From Streptomyces sp. rh34 (GTDB taxonomy: Bacteria; Actinomycetota; Actinomycetes; Streptomycetales; Streptomycetaceae): 64,000 bases of DNA. The position numbers and the translations under genes are program-made. This document shows positions 26,001-41,000 of this stretch, piece by piece; position 1 is the first letter of the stretch; the number at the start of each line of letters is the position of its first letter. The DNA is taken from the NCBI RefSeq assembly GCF_002551245.1, contig NZ_NTGZ01000002.1, forward strand, positions 51,080 through 115,079, given 5' to 3'. Under the pieces are notes generated by a model. That model was not told the origin of the DNA, made no database searches, and saw only the letters and a list, made by a program, of their open reading frames with translations.

Positions 26001-29000
26001 GTTTCCCTGCCGGACGGGGGGCGCACCGTGAGCGGGCCGCTCACGGTGGCCCTCCCCGCGAGGCTCCACGACGAACTGCGCGACCTCGTACAGAGCGCCC
26101 TGCCGGCCGATGAGCTCTGCTGGATCCGTCTGGGAGAGCGGTACGAGGACGACGGCACCGGCACCTGGACAGTGCGTGCCACGGAAGAGGGCGATTGGCG
26201 CAGGCTGTTCTCCACGCTCCGAGCCGACGGCCGCCTGCCCCGCCGCATCATCCATCTCTTGGCGCCGCGGGCGGACGCGCCGCTCGACGAACGGCTCACC
26301 GAGACGGTGTACAGCGCGTTCCTCCTGTCGAAGACCATCGCGTCCCTCCAGGAAAGCGGTCACACGGAAATCGTCTGCCTGCGGCCGGGCGTCGCCGCGG
26401 GTGAACCACTCCGGACCGGATACGCGGCGACCGCGGAGTCCGAGACCGCGGCCATCGCCGGCCTGGCCCGGAGCCTTCGCAGGGAGACGGCCAGGGTGCT
26501 GCTCCGCGCCGTCACCGTGGACACCCGGCCGACCGACCCGTCCGCCTGGCGGCGTGCAACGGAGGAGTTCGGGGCGACGGACGCAGCAGAATCCGTCCTC
26601 TACTTCGACGGCACCCGCCATGCGGAGCGGTACACCGAGAAGGAGTGGGACGCGCGCCGCGGCACAGGCGCGGACCCGTACACCGGCATCCGGCCCGGCG
26701 GCGTGTACGTCATCAGCGGCGGAGCCGGTGGACTCGGCCGGCTGATCACCGAGCACCTGCTGCGTACCCCGCGGGTCCGGGTGGTCCTGGTCGGCCGGTC
26801 CGAGCTCCCGTCGGCGCGCACCGACGCCATGACCGCGCTGCCCGGCGGGGACGACCCCCGGGCCGAGTACCTCACCGCGGACCTGCGCGATCCCGAGCAG
26901 GCCGAGGCCGTCACAGCCGTCGTCCGGGAAAGGCACGGGCGGATCGACGGGGTCATCCACGCCGCGGGCGTGCTCCGTGACGGACTGCTCGTCAACAAGA
27001 CCCTCGACGACGTCCGGGCGGTGCTGACTCCGAAGATCCTCGGCGCCGTCAACCTCGACCGGGCCACCCGGGACGATCCGCTGGACTTCTTCGTCCTGTT
27101 CTCCTCCGTGGTCGCGGTGTCGGGCAACGCCGGGCAGACCGACTACGCCGCGGCCAACGCCTACCTCGACGCCTACACGGCCGAGCGGGAGCGCCTCCGC
27201 GGGGACGGGCAGAGGTCCGGCCGCACCCTGGCCATCGGCTGGCCCTTGTGGGAATCCGGTGGCATGACGGTGGCCGACTCCGGGAGCAGCGTCTTCCGGC
27301 AGGACCGCGGCGTGTTCCCGCTGCCGAGCCGCGAGGGCCTCGAAGCGCTCGACACGCTCCTCGCCGGCCCGCCCGGACACCGAGTCTTCGTCCACGGGAC
27401 GCAGCAGGGCAGTACCTGGCTCCTGGCGGAGCAGCAGCGGGCTCCGGAGCCGACGCCCGCCCCAGCGACGGACAGGAGGCGCGGCGCGACCGCTGCTGCC
27501 GTGAACGATCCTGTCCAGCAGGCCGTCCACTACCTCGCGGGGGTCTTCGCCGAACTGCTCGGGGTCGAACCGGACCAGGTGGACCCGCGTACGGGGTTCG
27601 ACGAGTACGGCATCGACTCGATCCGCATCAGCCAGTTCAACGCCCGCATCGAACAGGATCTGGGCGCTGTCCCACAGACGCTGCTGTTCGAATGCCGCAC
27701 CCTGAGGCAGGCCGCGGAGCGGGTGGCCGCGCACCGGCCGGACGAACTGGCCGCCTGGTTCGCCGAAGGCGCGCAGCCGCGGGATGAGGCGGATGAGGTC
27801 CATCCCGCACCCGGCGGGCCTGCGCCCTCCGCGCGGGTTTCCGCGTCCGACCGCAGCGCCCTCCCCGCCCCGGAGCGCGACCCGATCGCCGTCATCGGCA
27901 TGTCCGGCCGGTATCCGATGGCTCCGGACGTCGACACGTTCTGGGAGAACCTGGCCGCCGGCCGGGACTGCGTCACGGAACTTCCGCCGTCACGTCGCGC
28001 GTTGTGGCGTCTTGCTGCCGACGCGGCCGGCGACAGCGACATCTCCCACACCTCAGGTGGCTTCCTCGACGACGTCACACGGTTCGACCCGCTGTTCTTC
28101 AACATCTCGCCGCGCGAGGCAGAACTGATGGACCCCCAGGAGAGGATCTTCCTGGAGGTCGCCTGGGAGGCGTTCGAGGACGCCGGGTATCCCCCGTACC
28201 GGCTCGGTGACCCGGACGACCCCGCGCAACGCCGGGTCGGGGTGTTCGCGGGCGTCACCACGCAGACCTATCTGCTGTGGGGCCCCGACGAGTGGCGCGA
28301 GGGAAGCACTGACATCCCCACCTCCACCCAGTGGTCGGTCGCCAACAGGATCTCCTACTGGCTCGACCTGCACGGTCCCAGCATGCCCGTCGACACGGCC
28401 TGCGCGTCCTCGCTGCACGCGGTCCATCTGGCCTGCGAGAGCCTCTCCCGAGGCGAGTCCGACCTCGCCCTCGTCGGTGGTGTCAACCTCTACCTGCACC
28501 CCAGCAAGTACCGCTGGCTCTCCCAGATGCAGATGCTGTCGCAGACCGGGCGGTGCCACACCTTCGGAGAGGGAGCCGACGGGTTCGTACCCGGAGAAGG
28601 CGCGGGCGCGCTCGTCCTGAAGCCACTCCGGCGGGCGGTGGCGGACGGGGACCGTGTCCTCGGTCTGATCAGGGGGACCTCGGTCAACCACGGTGGCCGC
28701 ACCAACGGATTCACGGTGCCGAACCCGCGCGCCCAGGCGGAACTCGTCCGCCGCGCACTCGACGACGCGGGCGTCGGCCCCGGGACGATCGGCTACATCG
28801 AGGCACACGGCACCGGAACGGCACTCGGTGACCCCATCGAGATCGCTGGGCTGACCGAGGCCTTCGAGGGCGTGCCGAGGAGTGCCCTGTCAGAGGACGA
28901 CGGATGTTCCGTCGGATCGGTCAAGACCAACATCGGCCATCTGGAGGCCGCCGCCGGCATCGCCGGTCTGACCAAGGTTCTCCTGCAACTGCGACACGGG

Positions 29001-32000
29001 ACTCTCGTTCCCTCGCTCCACGCGGAACGGGAGAACCCTCGATTCGACCTGGGCACCACACCCTTCCGGGTCCAGCGAGCGGCCGCCCGCTGGACCCGGA
29101 AGAGCGGTCCGGACGGTCAGGAGCTGCCCCGCCGTGCCGGGATCAGCTCCTTCGGAGCGGGAGGATCGAACGCACACGTGATCGTCGAGGAGTACGACGG
29201 ACCCCGGGCGGCGCGCGGCGCCCCGGACGGAGAGCACCTGATCGTCGTGTCCGCCAAGGACCACGAACGGCTCCGCGAGCACTGCGCCAACCTGGCGCAG
29301 GCCGTCGCCGCCGGGAAGAGTGACCTGCTGCTGTCCGAGGTCGCCCACCAGTTGCAGGTCCGGCGGCAGCCGCTGCCCGAACGCGTGGCGCTGCTCGCAT
29401 CGGATCTGGGGGAACTCGTGCAGCGCCTGGAGGCGGTGGCCGCGGGCCGCCCGCCGGCCGCCGGATGCTGGACGACCGACCGCACACCCGGAGCCCGGCA
29501 GGCGGCACACGAGGCGGTGCCGGGCGCTCTGCGCACCCGTGACCTCGGCCGGCTGGCCGCGAGCTGGGTGGCCGGCGCCGACGTCCCCTGGGCACAGCTG
29601 TACCCCACGCCCCTGGCCCATGTGGAGCTGCCCGCATATCCGTTCGCCCCTGAGCGCTACTGGCTGGAGCAGAAGCAGGGAGAAGAGGAAGAGCAGGCGA
29701 TCGAACGCCGATCGGGCCAGGCGGACTCCCACCCGCTCATCAGCGGAGTCACGGAGGATGCCCAGGGCACGTTCGTCGACTTCACCGGGCACGAGTTCTT
29801 CCTGAAGGACCACCAGGTCGACGGCGTACCGATCTTCCCCGCCGTGGGCTACCTCGAGATGGTCAGAGCGGCCGCCCACCTTGCGGGCAGTCCCGCCGTA
29901 CGGCTTCGGAACAACGTCTGGTCCGAGGCCATGACGGTGCCGGCGCCCCAGCGCTTCCACCTCGGTCTGGAACCGGCGTCCGGAGGCTGGGCCTACGAGG
30001 TGTACAGCGTCGACGGCGATGGCGCACGCCTCGTGCACGGGCGAGGCCGGGCGGACACGGGTACGGCCGATCCGGGCACAGCCGACCAGACCGTCGACAT
30101 CGACGGTATTCGTGCCCGCTGTGGCGACCGGGCGGGGGCGGAGGAGTTCTACGCGCTCGTCCACCGGCTCGGCCTGCAACTGGGGGACGCCTATCAGGGC
30201 GTACGACGGCTGTGGTGGAACCAGGACGAGGCGCTCTCGGAGATCCGGCTTCCCGAAGCCGCGCAGGACGGATCCGACGGGTTCGTGCTGCATCCCTCGA
30301 TGCTCGACTCCGCGCTTCAGGCGTCGTTGTGGCTGATCGAACGGCGCGAGGGGCGCGGCAGGCTCCACCTCCCCTTCACGATAGGAAGCGTCGACGCCAC
30401 CCGAGCCACCCCGCGCCGCGGATTCGCCCACGTCGTCGTCCGCTCCTGGACCGAGGCCGGCAAGAAGATCGAGGTGCGGCTCTGTGACGAACAGGGGCGC
30501 GTTCTCCTGACCGTTCGCGACTTCTGGCTGCGGCCCTGGCGGACGGCGCCGGACGAGCAGCCCGCCCCGGTGCCGACAGGAGCCTTCTTCCGCCCGGCCT
30601 GGACGCCGCGGCCGGTCCTGACCGCTGGTCCGGCGGACGGCCGGCAACCCGCCACGGCCACCCTGGTGCTCGCCCCGACCACCGAGGCGGGACACGCGCT
30701 CGCCGCGGCCGTGTCCGCGTTCCCCGACGGTGCGGGTACACCCGTCGTGGTCACCCCGGGAACCGGTTTCCACGCCCCGGCCCAGGAAGGCCGGGGCCAC
30801 GAGATCACCCTGCGCACCTCGGAGGCCGGGGACTTCCGGGACCTGGTGCGCGTACTGATCGACCGGGGAATGCTGGGCCGGGGAAGCGAGACACGCCTCG
30901 ACATCCTCTCCACCTGGCCGGCGTCGGACTTCCAGGGCGGACCCGACGATGTCGAGGCACAACTCGACGACGGTCTGCGGCCGCTGTTCCACCTGGTCCA
31001 CGCGCTTCTCACATCCGGTGACCACAGCCGGATCCATGTGGTGTGCGCGTTCCCCGGGAACGGGACGGGACAGCCCGGGTACGCCGCCCTGGGCGGATTC
31101 CTGCGCACCCTCTCCCGGGAGAGCACCCGCTTTTCCACCTCGCTGGTCGAACTGCCGGCCCATGACCTGACCGCCCTCGCGGAGGGCGGCGGTGCCGCCC
31201 GGACGCTGGCGGCCGAACTGTACGACCGGTCTTCGGCGAACGCGGAGGTGCGCCACCGGGACGGCCTGCGAGCCGTCAGGACCTGGGCCACGCACAACGT
31301 GCCGGCACCGGACAGGAGCACCCGCCTTCGCCGACGAGGCGTCTATGTGATCAGCGGCGGTGCGGGCGGTATCGGTGCGCACGTGGCGTGCGGACTCGCC
31401 GCCCGCCACGGCGCTCGTCTGGTGCTGGCCGGACGCTCTCCCCGCGACGAGCGGATCGACGCGCTCCTGGCACGGGTCGCCGCCGAGGGCGGCGAGGCCC
31501 GATACGTGCAGGCGGACCTCTCACGCGCCGAGGAAGCCGCCGCCGTGGTCCACGCGGCGGAATCGGCCTTCGGCGAGCTGCACGGAGTCTTCCACTGCGC
31601 CGGGGTGCTGCGGGACGCCTTCCTGGTCAGCCAGGATCTGGACCGCATCCAGGAGGTGCTGTCCCCGAAACTCCTGGGCGCCGTCCATCTGGATGCCGCG
31701 ACCCGCGATCGGCCGCTGGACGTCTTCTGTCTGTTCTCGTCCGTCGCGGCGCCGCTCGGCAGCTCGGGCCAGGCCGGATACGCCTACGCCAACAGCTTCC
31801 TGGACGCCTTCGCCCACTGGCGGGAGGAGCAGTGCCGACGAGGCGCCCGCAGCGGGCACACCACCTCGTTGAACTGGCCGCTGTGGCAGGACGGAGGGAT
31901 GGGCGTCGACGCGGAGGTGCAGACGTGGCTGAGGGTGAACCTCGGGCTGCTCCCGCTCCGGACAAAGACGGCGCTTTCCGCCCTGGACGCCGTCCTGGAA

Positions 32001-35000
32001 GGCCCTCCCGGCCAGGTCCTGTTCGTGGCAGGAGACGGGGCGAAGGTCGCCGAACAGCTCGGGGCCGGGGCGGCCGGCACCACCGTCCCCATGGATGTCG
32101 ACCGCACGGAGGTCAGGGGTAGCGTTCCGCCGCAGCGGGCCGCTTCCCCGGAGGAAGAGAGGCAGGAACCGGTGGACGATACGGCCCCGCGGCTGCGAAC
32201 AGCTCTGTGCGCGGCACTGACCGACGAGGTGGCCACCCTGGTGAAGCTCGACCCGGCACGGGTCGACCCGCGGGTCTCGATCGGCGACTACGGTTTCGAC
32301 TCGCTCACCTTCAACCGGCTCGCCAACCGGCTCAACGAGTGCCTCGGGGTCGACATCACCCCGGCCACGTTCTTCGAGTACACCACCGTCGACGAGCTCG
32401 CCGGCCATCTCCTGGAGGCGTTCGCGGAGGAGATCGCGACCCGGATCCAGCCGCCCGCGCCGACCGGACCGGCCAACGGGCCGCAGGACGCCGTAGAGAC
32501 CGCGGACACCCGGCCCGCCACTGCGCGGACCGCGGCCGCCGTGGCGGAGAAGCCGGCGACCCCGGCCGTACCGGCGGGGGAGCCCGCGGGCCCCGGCCCC
32601 ATCGCCATCGTCGGGATGCACGCCGAGATGCCCGGCAGTGCCTCCCTCGACGCGTACTGGCAGCACATCGAGAACGGCGACGACCTGATCTCCGAGATCC
32701 CGGCCGACCGCTGGGACTGGCGGGACTTCTACGACCCCTCGGGACAGGGAAGCAACAAGACCGTCAGCAAGTGGGGCGGCTTCCTGCAGGACGTCGCCAC
32801 CTTCGACGCCCGCTTCTTCGGCATATCGCCCCGCGAAGCACAACTGATGGATCCGCAGCAACGGCTGTTCCTGCAGACCGCCTACCGTGCCGTCGAAGAA
32901 GCCGGATACCGGCCCTCGGACCTCTCCTCCGACCGGACCCGTACCGGGCTGTTCGTCGGCGTGGCCACACACGAGTACTACGACCTGCTCCGGGAAGCCG
33001 GAGTGCCCACCGAGGCGTACACGACGACCGGACTGTTCCACGCGATCCTGGCCAACCGCGTCTCCTACCTGCTCGATCTGCGGGGCCCCAGTTTCCCCAT
33101 CGACACGGCGTGCTCCAGTTCCCTCGTCGCCCTGCGGACCGCCGTCGAATCCCTCCAGGCCGGCAGCTGTGACGCGGCCCTGGTCGGCGGAGTGAACCTG
33201 CTGCTCTCGCCCACGATCTACGTCTCCTTCTCACGAGCGGGCATGCTCAGCCCGGACGGGCGCTGCAAGACCTTCGACGCGTCGGCCAACGGCTACGTCC
33301 GCGGTGAGGGGGTCGCCGCCCTGCTGCTCAAGCCGCTGTCCGCGGCGCTCCGGGACGGCGATCACGTCCACGCCGTCATCCGAGGCAGCTCCGTCAACCA
33401 CGGTGGCCGCGTCAACACGCTCACGACCCCCAATCCGAACGCCCAGTCGTCCTTGATCGTCGATGCCTTCGAAGAAGCCGGTGTCGATCCGGAGACCGTC
33501 GGCTACATGGAGATCCACGGCACCGGTACGGCCCTCGGCGACCCGATCGAGATCAACGGCCTGAAGAAGGCCTTCCGGGAACTGCGCGACCGTGCCGGTC
33601 TGCCGCGACTCACCGAACCCACCACCGCGATCGGGTCCGTCAAACCGGTCATCGGCCATCTTGAGGCCGCAGCGGGCGTCGCCGGCATCGTGAAGGCCGT
33701 TCTCGCCATGAAACACGGCAAGCTGCCCGGCAGCCCCCACATCAAGGAGCTGAACCCGCACATCCAGTTGGAAGGAAGTCCGCTCCGGATTCCCGGCACG
33801 ACCGAGCACTGGCCCCGGCGGACCGGCCCCGACGGGCGGGAACTTCCCCGCCGTGCCGGCGTGAGTTCCTTCGGGTTCGGCGGAACGAACGGGCACGTCC
33901 TGCTGGAGGAGTACCTCGACCACCGCCCGGCCGCCGTCCCCGCTTCCCGTAACGACCGTGGAGAGCACGTGTTCGTGCTGTCCGCGCGCACCGACGAACA
34001 GCTGAGGGAGTACGCGGCGCGGATGGCCATGGCGGTCCGGGCGGGAGACCGGGGTGCCCCGGACGGCACCGACCCGGGGGCGATCGAGTCCGAACTCGTC
34101 GCCGTCGTCGCGGACGCACTGGGCGTCCACCCCGGCGACGTACCCGTCGAGGAGCCACTGGGCGACCTCGGTCTGAGCCCGGTCTCCCTCGACACCCTGC
34201 GCGAATGGGCCGCCGACCGGCACTCGCCGGTGGACGGTGCGTCACTGGCCGGGCACTCGATCAGGTCCGTGGTCGCCGGCCTGCCCTCGGCCACCGGGCC
34301 GGGCCGGCTCCTCGACCTCGCGTACACACTCCAGCTCGGACGCGACGCCATGGAGCACCGCCTCGCGGTGGTGTGCGACGACGCCGACGTCCTGGCCCAG
34401 CGCCTGGACGCCTTCGCACGGGGTGGGACGCCGGGCAGGAACGTGTGGCACAGCGCCGCGGCGAAGCCATCCGGCCCCGCGTCCCTCCACCCGGACGAGG
34501 CCGACCCGCGGTCGACGGCAGAGCAGTGGACCACGGGCGCGAGCGTCGCATGGGAACGGCTGTACCGGGACGAGCGCCCCCTTCGCCTTTCGCTCCCCAC
34601 CTACCCCTTCGCCCGTACGCGGTACTGGGTACCGGGCTCGGAGGACCGCGAGCGCACCTGGACCGTCCGGACCCGGCTGGAAGCCACGGACCGCCTGGTG
34701 GCCGAGCACCGTATCCACGGCCGCATGGTGCTCCCCGGCGTCGCGCACATCGGGCTCGCCCACACGGCGCTGGCCTCACGTCGCAACGGCAGGTACAAGC
34801 TCTCCCAGGCCGTATGGATCCGGCCGCTCGTCGTCGAGCCGGAGAGCCGCGCCGAGGTGGAGGTGAGGCTCCGGGAGAAGGACGGGCGCATCACCTACGA
34901 ACTCCTTGCCGTCGATGACAGCGGCACGTCCGTGACCCACTCCCGGGGCACCTGGGAAGAACTGCCGAACGACAACCTGTCCGCCGGCCGGGCGACGGTC

Positions 35001-38000
35001 GACGTGTCGGCGATCCGGCGACGTTGCGGCCGCACGCTCGATCACGACGATGTCTACGAGCGGTTCCGTGCCCTGGGGCTGGACTACGGAGCGCTCTTCC
35101 GCGGCCTGCGCGAAGTCCATGTCGGCGAGAACGACGTCCTCGGAGCCTTCACGACCCGGTACGCGGGGGCAGCCCCGGAGGACCAGGCCTTCCACCCCAC
35201 GGTTCTGGACGCGGCCCTGCAGGCCGTGAGCACGTTCGACTTCACCGGCCGGGCGGGGAAGGGAACGACCAGGCTGCCCTTCGCCCTCGAATCGGCCGAC
35301 CTGGGGGAGCCGCTGCCGGACTCCGGGCACATCCATGTGCGCCGCGCCCAGGACGGCCAGTACGACGTGACCGTTCTGGACGGTGCTCACCGGATTCGCG
35401 CCGAACTGCGCGGGGTGACCGTGCGTGAGGGGGGATCCGGGCCCACCATGCCGACGAGCGACGAGCAGCAGCTCGCCCGCCTCCTCCACGAGCCCTACTG
35501 GACCGAACAGCCGCTGCCGGACGAGACCTCCCTCTCCTCGTCCCCGCCTTCGGACGGCGGGACGCTCGTCGTGCACCCGCCGCACTGCTTCGACCTCGAC
35601 CACGCCCTGAGCTCCCGGGGTTCCGCGGGCGAGAGCCGGCGCATTCGGCTGGGCGCCCCCGGCACACCCACCCGTGCCCTGTCCGAGCGGGCGTGGGAAG
35701 TCGACGCCACTGACGACGTCGCCTTGCGCGACCTGTTGGAACGGATGGGGAACATCCGCCACGTCTGGTTCCTCGGCGGCGTGCGCGAGACGCGGCGGGA
35801 ATCCGCGGGCGCTCGGGAACCCGGCGTCTCCGCAGACCCGGCCGAGGTCTTCTTCCGCCTTTTCAAGGCACTCTCGGACACCGACCGGACATCGACGCTG
35901 CACTCGCTCCGGGTCGTCACCAGCGACGTGCACGACGTGGACGGCAGCCGGGCCGGCAACCCGCGGGCAGCCGGCCTCGTGGGGCTGTGCAAGACCCTGG
36001 CCAAGGAGTACCCGCACCTGGGCGTCCGTTGCGTCGACATCGGGACACCGGCCTCCGGCCCGGCTCGGACGGCCGGGCAGGACCGCACGGTGGATGCCCT
36101 GCTCGCAGAACCGGCGCATCGCGACGGCGAGGAAGTGGCCCTCCGCGCCGGACGCCGGTTCGTGAAACGCCTGCGACCGCTGCCGCTCACCGCGCCCGCA
36201 CAGCCTGTCTACCGGCAGGGCGGCACCTACCTCATCGTCGGTGGGACGGGAGGCATCGGCCGGACCCTGGCCCAGCACCTGGCGAAGTCCGCCGCGGCCC
36301 GCCTGGTGCTCGTCGGCCGCAGCGCACCGGGACCGAAGACGGACGAGGTCGTCGCCCAGATCGCCGAACTGGGCGGTGACGCACACTATGTCCGGGCCGA
36401 TGCCACGGACCTCACCGCCATGAGGCGGGCCGTCGAAACGGCCGAGGCGCGCTTCGGCGGACTGCACGGCGTCTTCCACGCGGCGATGGTGCTGCGTGAC
36501 TCGACCATCGAGCGCATGGACACCGAGGCGTACCGCGCCGTCTGCGCGCCGAAGGTCCGGGGCAGCGAGGTCCTCGGCGAGCTGTTCGCGGACACACCCC
36601 TCGACTTCCTGCTCTTCCTGTCCTCCGTACAGTCCTTCACCGGTGCCATGGGGCAAGGCAACTACGCTGCGGCCTCCACCGCCCAGGACGCCTCGGCCCG
36701 GGCCCTCGCCGGCCGGGCCGGCTACCCCGTCCAGGTCATCAACTGGGGCGTCTGGGGGGCGGTCGGCGCCGTGGCTTCCCCGCGCTACCGGGAGGAGCTG
36801 CGCTCCCGCGGCTACCGTCCCATCGAGCCGGCCGACGGCATGGCCGTGATGGAGCGTGTCCTCGCATCGGGCCGACGGCAGGTCGTCGCACTCGACGCCG
36901 ACGAGCACGTCCTGCGGAGTATCGGTGTACGCACCGCCACGCCGGTCGCCGTCGCCGCGGCCGGCCGGCCCGCCGCCCCGATGACCGGATCAGCGGACCA
37001 CCTCGCCGAGGAACAAGCACTCGAGGACTTCATCGCCCGTGAAGTGTGCGGTCTGATGCGGGAGGCCGGCCTGCTCCAGCAGCCCGGACAGGAACACGAA
37101 CTCACCCGGCCCGCCCGCGCGCTGGGAGCACAGCCCCGGCACCTGCGTCTCGTCGACGGTCTGGTCGAGGTACTGGCCCGAGGCGGATACGCCGAGCTGG
37201 ACGGAGACCGGATCCGCGCCACGGAGCGCGTCAGCACTACGGAGGACGGCCGGACCGGGGAGGAACGCGCGGCCGAACTGCGGTACGCCCACCCGGACCT
37301 CGGCTCCCGCATCGAGCTGGTACGCGTCTGTCTCGACGGACTCCCGCAGGTGCTCACCGGAGCGGTCTCACCGACCGAGGTGGTCTTCCCCGCAGGCTCC
37401 ACCGAGCGGGTGGCCTCCGTCTACCGGGGCGCGCGGCTCGTCGACCACTGCAACCGGCTCCTGGCCGAGCACGTCGTGCGCCACGTCCGCGACACCGCTC
37501 CGGGCCAACGCCCCCGCATCCTGGAGATCGGAGCAGGTACCGGGGCCACCACGGCCGAGGTACTGACAGCGTTGCGCGATGCCGGGATCGAGGCCGACTA
37601 CGACTACACCGACGTCTCCGCACGCTTCCTGCACGAAGCCGAACGGAAGTGGGCCGGGCGACACGACGTGCGGATGTCCTTCCGTCCGCTCGACGTCGGA
37701 CGACCGCTCCAGGCACAGGGCTACGGGCAGGACAGGTACGACGTGGTGATCGCGGCCAACGTGCTCCACGCGGTGGCCGATCTCGACGGGGCGCTCCAGC
37801 GGACACGCACCCTGCTGGCGCCGTCCGGGCGGCTGCTCCTCACCGAGGTGACCCGGGCACTCGCCTTCCACACGGTCACCTTCGGTCTTCTGGACGGCTG
37901 GTGGGCGTACACGGACGCCTCCCGGCGTCTGCCGTCATCCCCGCTGCTCGACACCGAGATGTGGCGGCGTCGGCTCGAATTCACCGGGTTCACGGAAGTG

Positions 38001-41000
38001 GACGTGCACGGAGAAGCGGATGCGCCCGGCGAGCTGTCGCAGCGCGTCGTGACGGCGGCGCCCTCCGCCACGACCCGGTTCACGGAGCCGGCCGGACCTC
38101 CGGAGCACGCCTCCTCCGGTTCGGCGTCCGCCGCCGGTCACGCTCTGCGGGCCGACCCCGCCGCGATGCCGGCCGTAACCGATCTCGCTGCCCGCGTAGC
38201 GGAGTTGATCACCGCGTTCACCGCCGAGACCTTGGACATGCCCGCCGACGAACTGGAGCCCGACCGGCCTCTGTCGTCGTACGGCGTGGACTCCATTGTG
38301 GGCGTCGAACTGATCAACCGGATCAACGAGGAGCTCGGGATCGTCCTCAAGACGATCGCGATCTTCGACCACCCGACCGTGGGAGATCTGGCCGCCTTCG
38401 TGATCGAGCGGTACGCAAGCGCGGTCGAGGGACGTCTGCGACCCAAGACCGAAGAAGTCCGCCCACAGGAGACGGCGACCGCGCCGGCGCCCACGAGGGA
38501 ACCGGTGACGGCTCCGGATCCGGTGTCCGCGGCTGCGGCATCGGTCGCCCCGCCGGCCCCCCGGCCGGCGGCCGGCCCTGCCGGCTTCCGCGCGGTGCGC
38601 TTCGAGCGGCCGGGCAGCCCGGCCGATCTGGTCGTCGTGCCGATGAACCCGGTGGCACCAGGGCCGGGCGAGGTCGAGGTTCAGGTCAAGGCGTTCCCGG
38701 TCAACTTCTCGGACTTCCTGGCGGCCCAGGGCCTCTATCCGATGATGCCCGACTTCCCCTTCACGCCCGGTGTGGAGGTTTCCGGCGTCGTCCGCCGGGT
38801 GGGAGCCGGTGTGCACAGGGTGAAGCCCGGTGACGAGGTGATCGCGCTCACCCGCCCCGAGATGGGCGGGCAGGCGTCCGTCGTCCTCACCGACGAGACG
38901 TTCGTGGTGCGCAAGCCGGCCAACCTCACGCACGAGGAGGCGTGCGGGATGCCCGTGGCCTTCCTGGCCATGTCGCTGGCCTTCGAACGGGCCGCGGTGC
39001 GGCCCGGGGAGCGTGTGCTGATCAGAGCGGCCACCGGGACCAACGGGCTGATGGCCGTGCAACTGGCCCAGCTGGCCGGCGCCGAGATCATCGCCACGGC
39101 GGGTTCCCGGCACAAGGTCGACCACCTCATCGCGATGGGGATCCCCGATCCGATCGACCACCTGGCCCACGACGTCGTCGAGGAGGTACTCCGCCGGACG
39201 GAGGGCCGCGGCGTCGACGTGGTCATCAACACCCTCGGGAACGGGGCGACGCAGGAAGGACTGAACCTGCTCGCCCCGGACGGCCGGTACGTGGAGATCG
39301 CGGTCTTCGGACTCCAGGCGTCCGGCGGTCTGGACCTGTCGCGGATGGTGGAGAACCAGAGCTTCCACAGCTTCAACACCAAGAAGTACTTCCTGAACCA
39401 TCCCGAGCGGCGGGTCCCCTGTCTCGAGGCGATGGCGACGCGACTGGAGTCCGGAACGATCCGCCCGTTCACCGCGCACGTCATCCCGTTCGACCGGGTG
39501 ACCGAGGCGTACGCGCTCAAGGGCGACCGCGGTACCGTCGGCCGCGTCGTGGTCACCGTGCCGGACCCGGACGAATCGGCCGCCGCCGGGGAGCGGGCGG
39601 TCCTCGTTCCCCGGAGCGACGAACGGCCCGGGACCGGCCGCGGAAAGGCGGCTGCTACCGCCGACATCGCGGTGATCGGCATGTCCGGCCGGTACGCCGG
39701 CGCCGAGGACCTCGGCGAACTGTGGACGAACCTCGCCGAGGGCGTGTGCTCGGCGGGCGACGTTCCCGCGGACCGCTGGTCCCACGAGCGTTTCCACGAC
39801 TCCGACCCGACGCGGCTGGACGCCACGTACTGCTCGCGCGGCGCCTTCCTCGACGACATCGACGCGTTCGACGCGCCCTTCTTCAACATGTCGGGGAAGG
39901 AAGCCGCCCAGACAGACCCCCAGCAGCGACTCTTCCTGGAGCAGGCCTGGAAGGCGCTGGAGGACGCCGGCTACCCCGCGGGCGCGTTGAACGGGCGTCC
40001 CTGCGGAGTCTTCGTCGGCGTCGGGCCGAGTGAATACCTCACCCGGATGAACAAGGCGGACGTCCTCAAGGAGGCCCAGTCGTTCTGGGGCAACGAGGCA
40101 TCGGTACTGGCCGCGAGGATCTCCTACTTCCTCAACCTCAAGGGGCCCAGCCTGGCCGTGAACACCGCGTGCTCCTCGTCGCTCGTGGCCGTGCACCTCG
40201 CCTGTCAGAGCCTGCTCGCCGGTGAGTGCGAGACAGCCGTCGTCGGCGGGGTGTTCCTGACCCTGGCGCCGGACTACTTCATCGTCGCCAGCAACGGCAC
40301 CATGCTCTCGCCCGACGGGGTCTGCAAGACCTTCGACGACACGGCGGACGGTTTCGGACCGGGCGAGGGCGTCGGCGCCCTCATCCTCAAACCCCTGGAC
40401 GCGGCCCTGCGTGACGGCGACCACATCCACGGGGTGATCAAGGGCTCGGCGATCAACCAGGACGGCAGGACCAACGGCATCACCGCGCCGAGCGGCGCCG
40501 CGCAGACGGCCGTGGAGATCGCCGCGTACGAGCGCGCCGGAATCAGCCCGGAGTCCATCAGCTACGTGGAAGCCCACGGCACGGGGACCCGCCTGGGCGA
40601 CCCCATCGAGATCGAGGCGCTCAGCAATGCCTTCGGCCACTACACCGACCACAAGTCGTTCTGCCCGATCGGATCGGTCAAGACGAACATCGGTCACACC
40701 GCCGCGGCGGCCGGCATCGCCGGGATCATCAAGGTTCTGCTCTCCTTCCGCCACGGGCAGATACCACCGTCGGTGAACTTCGAGCAGCCCAACCAGCTCA
40801 TCGACTTCGCCGACACACCGTTCTACGTCAACACCGAACTGCGTCCGTGGACCTCCCGGGACGGACTGCCCCGACGGGCTGCGGTCAGCAGCTTCGGATT
40901 CAGCGGCACCAACGCCCACCTCGTGCTCGAAGAGCCGCCACCTGTCCGCGGGACAGTCCCGACCGACCGTCACACGTTCGCCGTACCCCTGTCGGCCCAG

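Noticed and set aside
24564-27803. Very long open frames antisense to the PKS genes, such as this 1079-codon minus frame and another at 37935-41768
   Set aside because: They mirror codon bias in GC-rich coding DNA, have Arg/Gly/Pro-rich translations without motifs and overlap clear catalytic domains on the plus strand.
39663-40935. KS4 as a non-elongating KS0 because of its split KR-less module
   Set aside because: Cys5699, HGTGT and NIGH are all present, so the sequence gives no sign of lost condensation activity.
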